Shown piece by piece: positions 47,355-53,104 of a stretch of DNA of 53,104 nucleotides. Origin of the DNA: Sandaracinaceae bacterium. GTDB taxonomy: Bacteria > Myxococcota_A > Polyangia > Polyangiales > Sandaracinaceae. A program made the position numbers and the translations under genes. Each line of letters opens with the position of its first letter. The stretch's first letter is position 1. The notes beneath the pieces were generated by a model that had not been told where the DNA came from, did not search any database, and worked only from the letters and a program-made list of their open reading frames with translations. The stretch lies in contig JAHBWG010000067.1 in the NCBI GenBank assembly GCA_019637095.1, forward strand, positions 1 through 53,104, in the 5' to 3' direction.

Positions 47355-48911
47355 TCACCACTCCGGCTCGATCACTTCGGTGCCGGAGACGCGCGGCGGC
47401 GATCGCGGACGGAGCTCTCGGTCCAGCGGCTCGACGCGTGGGCGCGGGAGCGGGCGCGGGGAACGGCGCGACACGGGCGCCGGGACGGCCTCCGGCGCGC
47501 CCTCGGGCTCCCCATCGAGCGCGGGCGCCTCGGGTTGCAGCTCCCGCTCGGATGGCGGCGCAGCGGCGGGCTCGACCTCGGGTGCGACCGGCTCGGCGGG
47601 CGTGGGGCGAGATGCGACGGGCTCTGACGAGGCGGGCGGTGCCGCCGTGGCCGGGCGCGCCGCGCCTCCGGGCGCCGGGCGGACGAAGAGCAGCAGCGCG
47701 AGCAAGGCGAGGCCGACGGCGAGCACCGCGGCGAGCGCGCCCGCGAAGGGCCGCCAGAACGGCTTGCGTACGATCGTCGGCAGCTCGGTCGGCGGCCCGC
47801 CGGGTGCAGACGTTCGCGGCGCAGGGCGCGGATCGGTGGCGAGGGCGCGGCGCTCCGGCGCCGCGGGCGCCAGGATCGCCGGCTCGCGGTCCTGTCCGGG
47901 CGCGTCCATCGAGCCGAGGCGCCGCGTCTCGCGCGGGTCGAGCAGCCCGTCGGGTGGCCCCGAGATGGCCGTGACCGCCTGCGTCGGGGCGCGCGCCTGC
48001 ACGGACTCCGGGCGCGCGGCGAGCTGCATCCGCTGCGCCGCGTCGAGCTGCGCGGCGACGGCGAGGAGCGCGTCGCGCATCTCGAGCGCGGACGCGAAGC
48101 GATCGTCGGGCTTCTTCGCGAGCGCGCGAGCGACGATCGCCGCGAGCTCCGCCGGCAGCCCCACGCAGACGTCCGAGAGATCCGGCGCCTCGACGAGGAG
48201 CACGCGCCCTTGGAGCACGATGGGGCTCGCGTCCTCGAACGGGCGGCGGCCGGCGAGCACCTCGAACAAGCAGACCCCGATCGAGTAGAGGTCGCACGCG
48301 GGGGTCGGACGCTCGCCCTGAATCCGCTCGGGGGCCATGTACGCGGGGGTCCCGAGCGACATGCCGTACTGCGTAAGCTGCTTTGCGCCATCTTCGAGGA
48401 GGTAGGCGAGCCCGAAGTCGAGGATGCGCACCAGCTCGCGGCCCGGCCCGAGCGGGGTCACGAAGAGGTTCGCGGGCTTGAGGTCGCGGTGGATCACGCC
48501 GGCCTCGTGCGCCACCGCGAGGCCCTCGAGCGTCTGCACGGCGACGTCGATCGCCCGGCCGGTCGCCAGCGGGCCCTCACGCAAGACATCTTGCAACGAT
48601 CGCCCGGTGAGGAGCTGCATCACGAGGTACGGCAGCCCGGTCCCGTCGGCGCCGCGCCCGAAGTCGAGCACGGGGACGATGTTCGGGTGGCCGAGCCGCG
48701 CGCTCGCCTGGGCCTCCCGCTCGAGCCGCTCCACGAGATCGACGGCGCCGCCGGCGAGCGGGTGGATGAGCTTGATCGCCACGCGCCGGTCGAGCATCTC
48801 GTCCGTCGCCTCGTAGACGACCCCCATCCCGCCCTCGCCCAGGACGCGCTCGAGGCGGTATCGTCCCCCGACGACGCTAGCGACCTCGATCCCGGCTGCG
48901 CGCCCCGCCAC
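47355..48911 (-). CDS. Transmembrane Ser/Thr protein kinase
   Basis: The 518-residue Hanks-type kinase has GEGGMGVVYEA (about 25-35), VAIKLIH lysine 47, VIHRDLKPANLF, ILDFGLAYLL and YMAPERI. A linker leads to one membrane helix (about 387-408, GALAAVLAVGLALLALLLF) and a Pro/Glu/Arg-rich external tail. The GTG at 48911 is preferred, since longer forms to 49049 would run into the divergent TPR gene. It is one of four kinases in the window. It resembles the kinase at 8794 in layout and is likewise next to an exported TPR protein. Confidence 0.9.
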   Translation of the reverse strand: MAGRAAGIEVASVVGGRYRLERVLGEGGMGVVYEATDEMLDRRVAIKLIHPLAGGAVDLVERLEREAQASARLGHPNIVPVLDFGRGADGTGLPYLVMQLLTGRSLQDVLREGPLATGRAIDVAVQTLEGLAVAHEAGVIHRDLKPANLFVTPLGPGRELVRILDFGLAYLLEDGAKQLTQYGMSLGTPAYMAPERIQGERPTPACDLYSIGVCLFEVLAGRRPFEDASPIVLQGRVLLVEAPDLSDVCVGLPAELAAIVARALAKKPDDRFASALEMRDALLAVAAQLDAAQRMQLAARPESVQARAPTQAVTAISGPPDGLLDPRETRRLGSMDAPGQDREPAILAPAAPERRALATDPRPAPRTSAPGGPPTELPTIVRKPFWRPFAGALAAVLAVGLALLALLLFVRPAPGGAARPATAAPPASSEPVASRPTPAEPVAPEVEPAAAPPSERELQPEAPALDGEPEGAPEAVPAPVSRRSPRPLPRPRVEPLDRELRPRSPPRVSGTEVIEPEW

Positions 48912-48969
48912 GCCTGGGAGGGTAGCACTCGGAACCCCTCTGTTACCCCCTCGGGCCGCGAGCTTTGCG

Positions 48970-49740
48970 ATGATGGCGCGCATGCGGATGGGGTGGGGCC
49001 GATGGGCGGGAGCGATACTGGCGGGCGCGGTCGTGAGCCTCGCGGCCACCGCGAACGCGCAGGGGATCGAGCGCGCGCGCGCGCTCTTCGAGGCGGGGCG
49101 CGTCGCCGTCTCCGAGGGGGACTACGAGGCGGCGCTTCGCCACTTCACCGAGTCCCACGAGCTCTCGCAGCGGCCGCAGCTCCTCTTCAACATGGCCAAC
49201 GCGGCCGATCGACTGCGCCGCGACCAGCAGGCGCTCGAGCTCTACCGGCGCTACCTCGAGGAGCTACCCGAAGCCGACAACGCGGCGTACGTGCTCGCGC
49301 GCATCGATGCGCTGTCGGGCACGGAGCCGCCGCCCGCGCCCGACCCGGAGCCCGAGCCGGTCGTCGAGCCGCCGCCGGTGCTCGTCGCGCCCGTCCCGCC
49401 GCCGCGCCGTCCGCCGCCGGAGCGCGAGCCTCCCATCGCCGGCATCGCGACGCTCGCGGCGGGCGCCGCGTTCGCGGTCACGGGGGCGATCCTCGTCGGC
49501 GTCGCCGCGTCGGAGCGCGCGAGCGTCGACGGCGCGCCGATCGGGTCGCGGTGGTCGGAGTACGAAGGCAGCCACCAGCGCGCCAACACTCTGGCCCCGA
49601 TCGGTGGCGTCCTGCTCGGTCTCGGGGTGGCAGCGGCGGCGACTGGCGTCGCGCTCGTCGTCGTCCACGATGGTGAGGGCGAAGCGTCGGTGGCCATCGC
49701 GCCGTGGGGCGCGGGCGCGCTCGTGCGAGGGACCTTCTGA
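48970..49740 (+). CDS. Exported TPR-like membrane protein paired with the divergent kinase
   Basis: The 256-residue product has a signal peptide ending ATANAQ and then a TPR-like unit, IERARALFEAGRVAVSEGDY and FTESHELSQRPQLLFNMANA. A Pro-rich segment and two membrane helices (near residues 160-180 and 210-232) follow. It is a paralogue of the protein at 10535. The stop overlaps the next start as TGATG, so the two are probably co-transcribed. It lies 58 nt from the divergent kinase and may share its control region. Function is unknown. Confidence 0.8.
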   Translation: MMARMRMGWGRWAGAILAGAVVSLAATANAQGIERARALFEAGRVAVSEGDYEAALRHFTESHELSQRPQLLFNMANAADRLRRDQQALELYRRYLEELPEADNAAYVLARIDALSGTEPPPAPDPEPEPVVEPPPVLVAPVPPPRRPPPEREPPIAGIATLAAGAAFAVTGAILVGVAASERASVDGAPIGSRWSEYEGSHQRANTLAPIGGVLLGLGVAAAATGVALVVVHDGEGEASVAIAPWGAGALVRGTF

Positions 49741-51410
49741 TGCGGTGGCTCCCGCGGGTCGTCGCGTTCTCGGTCGCGCTGGGCGCGTGCGCCGATCCAC
49801 CGGAGGGCGTGTTCGGCTGCGCGAGCGACGAGGACTGCCCCACCGGCTACGTCTGCCGCTCCGGCCCATCGGCGGCCTCGCTCTGCTACGCGACGCCGGG
49901 GGCCGACGGCGGCGGGCACGACGGCGGCGTGGAGCCCATGGACGCAGCCGGCATCGACGCGGCCGGCACCGACGCGGCCGGCACCGACGCGGCCGGCACC
50001 GACGCGGCCGGCACCGACGCGGCCGGCACCGACGCGGCCGGCACCGACGCGGGCGTCGACGCCGGCTCGTTCGACGCCGGGCCGTGCGGCATCGGCGGCC
50101 TCGAGTGCGACGGCGTGTGCGTCGACCCGGCGAGCGACGACCGACACTGCGGCGCGTGCGGCGAGCTCTGCGCCGGCGGCACGTCGTGCGTGAGCGGCGC
50201 GTGCATCTTCGCCAGCGACGGTCGCGACGGCGCCTTCACGCCGACGGGCGACACGGTGCTCCCCGCCGGCGTCTACCACTTCACGCGCATCACCATCCCC
50301 GGGGGCGTCACGGTGCGCACCGACGGCGAGGGCGTGCTCGACCTGCGCGCGACGACGGATGTGCGCATCGACGGTCAGATCCTCGTCGAGGGCGGACGCG
50401 GCGGCGACGGTCGCTCGTTCCCCGCACCGGGCGACGCGAACGGGCGTGGCGGTGGCCACGGCGGCTCCACCGCCACCGGCGCGGGCGGTGCAGCAGGCAA
50501 CGGGACTTGCGCTACGGGGGGCGCGAGCGGAGGAGGCGCGGCGGGCGGCGCGCCGATGACATTCGAGGATCCCGCGTGCCGGCCCGGGATGGCCGGCGCG
50601 AACGGCGGTGGCGGCGGCGGCGGCTGGTCGTCCTCCGGCGGCGCGGGCGGCGGCTTCGCCGGCGGCGGCGGCGGCGGCGCCTACGTCTCCTCGGGTGGCG
50701 ACGGCGGATCGGCGTCGGGCGCGCGCGGCGGGCTCGGCGGCGGGCGCGCGGTCGACTGTGGCCCCTCGGCGCCCTCGACATGCGCGGCCGGGCGCGGCGG
50801 CGACGCGCCGGGCCCGTACGCGGGCGGGGACGGCGCGCACTCGATGATCTGCCGCGTCGGCACCTCGGACACGGACTTCGGGGCGGGCGGCGGCGGCGGC
50901 GGCTCCATCGGCGCCAACGCGGCGGCAGACCTCCTCGTCGCCTCGACGCTGCGCGCCGGCTCCGCGGGTGGCGGCGGCGGGAGCGAAGCGTGGCGCGGGA
51001 GCGGCTCCGGCTGTGGCGCGGGTGGCGGCGGCGGAGGCGGTGCCGTGCGCGTGGCGTCTCCGACGTCGATCCGCGTCGGCCCGACGGGCGCCGTCCGCGC
51101 CGACGGCGGCGACGGCGGCGCGGCCGTCACGGGCGCGGGCGCCGGCGGCGGCGGCTCCGGGGGCGTCGTGTACCTCCAGGCGCCCGTGCTCGTGATCGCC
51201 GGCGCCGTCTCCGCGCTCGGCGGGCGCCCCGGCTCCTCGGGCGGCTGCGGCTGCGACGGCGGCGAGGGCGGTGTCGGGCGCGTGCGGCTCTCGGCGACCG
51301 CGGCGAGCTGCGAGATCACGGGCACCGTCGCGCCTCCCCTCACGGACGGCTGCAACCCCACCGGCGTCCCGGCGCAGGGCCGCGCGTACATGGGTGACTG
51401 GCCGCGGTGA
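49740..51410 (+). CDS. Gly-rich repeat lipoprotein
   Basis: The 556-residue product has a lipoprotein signal with lipobox GAC (Cys 17). A Cys-containing segment (SDEDCPTGYVCRSG) and a DAG-type linker built from a 15-bp DNA repeat (AGTDA units, about 68-102) come next. A Cys cluster (CDGVCVDPASDDRHCGACG ...) follows, and then a very Gly-rich domain (about 220-510) with runs such as GGGGGGGWSS. It resembles the many secreted or surface lipoproteins of Polyangiales. The Cys cluster and Gly-rich architecture give no clear function. It overlaps the previous gene by one base (TGATG), so it may be part of the kinase/TPR module. Confidence 0.72.
   Translation: MRWLPRVVAFSVALGACADPPEGVFGCASDEDCPTGYVCRSGPSAASLCYATPGADGGGHDGGVEPMDAAGIDAAGTDAAGTDAAGTDAAGTDAAGTDAAGTDAGVDAGSFDAGPCGIGGLECDGVCVDPASDDRHCGACGELCAGGTSCVSGACIFASDGRDGAFTPTGDTVLPAGVYHFTRITIPGGVTVRTDGEGVLDLRATTDVRIDGQILVEGGRGGDGRSFPAPGDANGRGGGHGGSTATGAGGAAGNGTCATGGASGGGAAGGAPMTFEDPACRPGMAGANGGGGGGGWSSSGGAGGGFAGGGGGGAYVSSGGDGGSASGARGGLGGGRAVDCGPSAPSTCAAGRGGDAPGPYAGGDGAHSMICRVGTSDTDFGAGGGGGGSIGANAAADLLVASTLRAGSAGGGGGSEAWRGSGSGCGAGGGGGGGAVRVASPTSIRVGPTGAVRADGGDGGAAVTGAGAGGGGSGGVVYLQAPVLVIAGAVSALGGRPGSSGGCGCDGGEGGVGRVRLSATAASCEITGTVAPPLTDGCNPTGVPAQGRAYMGDWPR
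49941..50045 (+). repeat. 15-bp coding minisatellite in the lipoprotein linker
   Basis: The unit GACGCGGCCGGCACC is perfect six times in a row (49956-50045), preceded by one variant unit (49941-49955, GACGCAGCCGGCATC). It encodes repeated Asp-Ala-Ala-Gly-Thr. The exactness suggests recent slippage, so copy number may vary between strains without breaking the frame. Confidence 0.95.
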
Positions 51411-51828
51411 AGGTCCGTCGATGAATCCAGCCTGCTGACATACCCCCGCGAAGTGGGCGAAAGCCGGGCGCGCGCCGTGCTCGTCGAGTTGAAGGCGGTC
51501 TCACGGGTCCTCGCGATCCACCTGGCGCAGATGATGACCTACCTGAAGCTCTCCGGCCGCCATGTCGGCCTGCTCCTGAACTCTCACGTGCTCCGAGTGC
51601 GAGACAGGATCCATCGGTACGTTCGCGAGCTTCCCGGGTGACCGCTCTGCGGCCCTCTGCGGTGAATCGATTCGATCTCACTGACGCTGGGGCTACCGGC
51701 CCGATGACCGGACATCGCAGACCAGGGGGTAGGTCCGGAGGTCTGGAATCGAACCGAGCACCGGGGTCCGAATGGGTCCCGCCACGACGCGACGCGAGGA
51801 GTCGATCCAGGCGGTCGGGGATCGCGTC
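51411..51828. other. Intergenic region with decayed GxxExxY gene
   Basis: This 418-nt gap lies between the Gly-rich lipoprotein gene and the convergent decarboxylase-like gene. It holds a C-terminal remnant of a GxxExxY gene (51441-51641) and a 10-bp-period stretch of CTCTGCGG units (51645-51662). The start of the direct-repeat copy 2 is at 51819. The base composition is less GC-rich than the neighbours, which suggests foreign or decaying DNA. Confidence 0.7.
51441..51641 (+). pseudogene. Remnant of a GxxExxY-family (PD-(D/E)xK-type) protein gene
   Basis: The frame encodes the C-terminal half of the GxxExxY family. It has VLVELKAVSRVLAIHLAQ with the ExK of the nuclease-like core, then MMTYLKLSGRHVGLLLN and VRDRIHRYV before a stop. 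Complete members are about 120-130 residues and begin with the motif that gives the name. Here a stop lies at 51435 and no N-terminal half exists in the preceding sequence, so the gene is truncated and probably dead. Confidence 0.75.
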
Positions 51829-51866
51829 TCAGATCGACGCCGTTCTCGGCGGCAGCATCCGCGCGC
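51819..51866 (+). repeat. 48-bp direct repeat, copy 2 (at the 3' end of the decarboxylase-like gene)
   Basis: This copy covers the last 11 codons and stop of the minus-strand decarboxylase-like gene plus 10 nt beyond it. It matches 47043-47090 at 47 of 48 positions in the same orientation. It contains the short inverted repeat CGCCG TTCT CGGCG. Confidence 0.9.
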
Positions 51867-52467
51867 GGAAGTCCCGGAGCGATACCCCGGGCCCGAGCGG
51901 CCTCGCGCCGTCGAGCCCCTGCCAGGTCCCGTCGAGCCCGGCGACGCGCACCCGCCCGGGCGCGGGCGCCACGCGCCCACGGAATTCGCCGCGGAACCGC
52001 ACGAGCGTCGCGTCGCGTCGCGACAGCGTCACGATCGATCCGCGCGCGCGCACGCCGGCGAGCGCGCGCGCCGTCCACTCGATCCGCGCGCCGTCCTCGC
52101 CGTCCATGCGCACGCGCTCCCCCTCGTCGGCGAAGCGCGCGAGCTGCTTGGGCAAGGCCCAGAGCGCGCGGCCGGCGGCGAGCGAGCGCGCGTCGTCGAC
52201 GAGCATCTTCGCCACGTACCAGCCCCGCGCGACGGACCCGTCGGCGAGCCGCGCGCGCACGCGCGCAGGCATCCAGAGGATCTCGCGGTAGACGAGCGGC
52301 GAGGGCGCGACGTAGTCGACGAAGCCGAGGATCCCGACGCACCGCCCGAGGCGCGCCTCGACCTCGAAGCCCTGGGGCGGGCGCACGCGGCTCGCGTCGA
52401 CGAGGAACGCCGCGAAGCGCGCCTGGCCGAACGTCTCCCACGGCGGCGGCGGGTAGTCCGCGCTCAC
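51829..52467 (-). CDS. Acetoacetate decarboxylase-like protein
   Basis: The 212-residue product matches the acetoacetate decarboxylase fold, with VAPSPLVYREILWMPARV, SLAAGRALWALPKQLARF (family Lys context) and a C-terminal LRDFRARMLPP close to the usual end. Members decarboxylate acetoacetate or related keto acids, but many have other or unknown activities. The GTG start at 52467 overlaps the stop of the upstream histidine kinase gene as GTGA, so it is probably translated with it. Its last codons lie in a 48-bp repeat. Confidence 0.82.
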   Translation of the reverse strand: MSADYPPPPWETFGQARFAAFLVDASRVRPPQGFEVEARLGRCVGILGFVDYVAPSPLVYREILWMPARVRARLADGSVARGWYVAKMLVDDARSLAAGRALWALPKQLARFADEGERVRMDGEDGARIEWTARALAGVRARGSIVTLSRRDATLVRFRGEFRGRVAPAPGRVRVAGLDGTWQGLDGARPLGPGVSLRDFRARMLPPRTASI

Positions 52468-53104
52468 CGCGCCATGCGCTCCGCGAGCAGGCGCTCCACG
52501 TCCGCGAGCGCGAACGGCTTGTCGATGCGCGGCACGCTCGACCCCTTGAGGAAGTCGCGCGCGCGGTCCGTGAACGCGCCGCCCGTCATGAACACGAAGC
52601 GCGACGCGAGGTCGGGGCGGCGCTCCGAGACCCGCTCGTACACGTCCATCCCGCTCACGTCGGGCATCATCAGGTCGCACAGGATCAGGTCGTAGCGCGC
52701 GCCGTCGCCGAGCAGGGCGAGCGCCTCCGCGCCGCCACCCGCGACGTCGACGTCGGCGCGCTCCTCGAGCGCGAGGCGGATGGTCGTGGCGAGGCGCGGC
52801 TCGTCGTCGATGACGAGCACGGCGCCGCGCCGCCCCGGCGCCTCGACGACCTCGGGGCCGACCGGCGGCGCCGCCTCGCGCGACACGCCCGCGACCGGGA
52901 GCTCGACGCGGAAGACCGTGCCCACGCCGGGCCGGCTCCGCGCGACGCGGATCGTGCCCCCGGCGGAGGTGACGATGCCGTGGCAGATCGAGAGCCCGAG
53001 CCCGGTCCCGCGCGTCTTGGGCTTGCTCGTCCAGAACGGCTCGAAGACGCGCTCGACGAGCTCGGGCGCGATGCCGTGGCCGGTGTCCTCGACCTCGACG
53101 AACA
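52464..53104 (-). CDS. Hybrid sensor histidine kinase, C-terminal part (N-terminus beyond window)
   Basis: The visible part begins inside a HATPase domain (EDTGHGIAPE, FEPFWTSKPKTRGTGLGLSI, the G1, F and G2 boxes). It continues into a response-regulator receiver with VLVIDDEP, phospho-acceptor Asp in LILCDLMMPD, the Thr in MTGG and Lys in IDKPFA. The histidine phosphorylation domain and any sensor lie outside the window. A receiver after the kinase makes it a hybrid. The stop overlaps the start of the decarboxylase-like gene. Confidence 0.93.
   Translation of the reverse strand, partial: FVEVEDTGHGIAPELVERVFEPFWTSKPKTRGTGLGLSICHGIVTSAGGTIRVARSRPGVGTVFRVELPVAGVSREAAPPVGPEVVEAPGRRGAVLVIDDEPRLATTIRLALEERADVDVAGGGAEALALLGDGARYDLILCDLMMPDVSGMDVYERVSERRPDLASRFVFMTGGAFTDRARDFLKGSSVPRIDKPFALADVERLLAERMAR

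Noticed and set aside
49941-50045. Regular repeats that could suggest a CRISPR array
   Set aside because: The units are 15 bp, directly adjacent without spacers and in frame within a lipoprotein gene, so this is a minisatellite.
51738-51780. T-arm-like GGTTCGATTCC on the minus strand, hinting at a tRNA
   Set aside because: The surrounding bases do not give a paired T-stem, anticodon arm or acceptor stem. A tRNA fragment at an insertion point is possible but not supported.

Overview
The window is very GC-rich (clearly above 70 %) and reads as a chromosomal segment of a myxobacterium-like organism. Four Hanks-type Ser/Thr kinases, a PilZ protein, many large TPR proteins, lipoproteins with 'DAG'-type linkers and an outer-membrane biogenesis cluster all point to Myxococcota, probably the Polyangiales/Sandaracinus side. 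The taxonomic placement is inference from gene content and codon style; no rRNA or tRNA gene was found.

Layout. 1-6115: a truncated kinase/cyclase-like/ATPase regulator, a cluster of perfect hairpins, an ECF sigma/anti-sigma pair and a PilZ protein. 6120-12063: a ceramidase-like lipoprotein, a Ser/Thr kinase with a membrane TPR partner, and a small exported protein. 12077-26235: a housekeeping run on the + strand: prfB (with its programmed frameshift), lysS, a lolC/E-like permease with an unusual membrane extension, lolD, bamA, skp, fabZ, a tolC-type channel, mlaC-like, DUF507, yicC-like and gmk. The lol, bam, skp, tolC and mlaC products together build and maintain the outer membrane. 26244-39029: cstA-like, radA, a TPR protein, another kinase, an SDR, malic enzyme, two exported or anchored proteins, mobA, and a MazG-like/nitrate-reductase-associated fusion. 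39236-46999: one 2,587-residue TPR protein. 47000-53104: an accessory stretch with a kinase, a TPR membrane protein, a lipoprotein carrying a 15-bp minisatellite, a decayed GxxExxY gene, an acetoacetate-decarboxylase-like gene and the end of a hybrid histidine kinase.

Points of most interest. (1) A 48-bp direct repeat (47/48 identical) lies at the 3' end of the decarboxylase-like gene and again just upstream of the giant TPR gene. The two copies bound a 4.8-kb kinase/lipoprotein module that looks like a past insertion or duplication. (2) Five consecutive perfect stem-loops, each with exactly three loop bases, lie between the anti-sigma gene and the kinase gene at the left end. (3) A MazG-like domain is fused to what looks like a nitrate-reductase-associated domain, and its gene converges on mobA. 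(4) The LolC/E-type permease carries about 300 extra residues of membrane helices. No CRISPR array, transposase, integrase or complete mobile element was seen.
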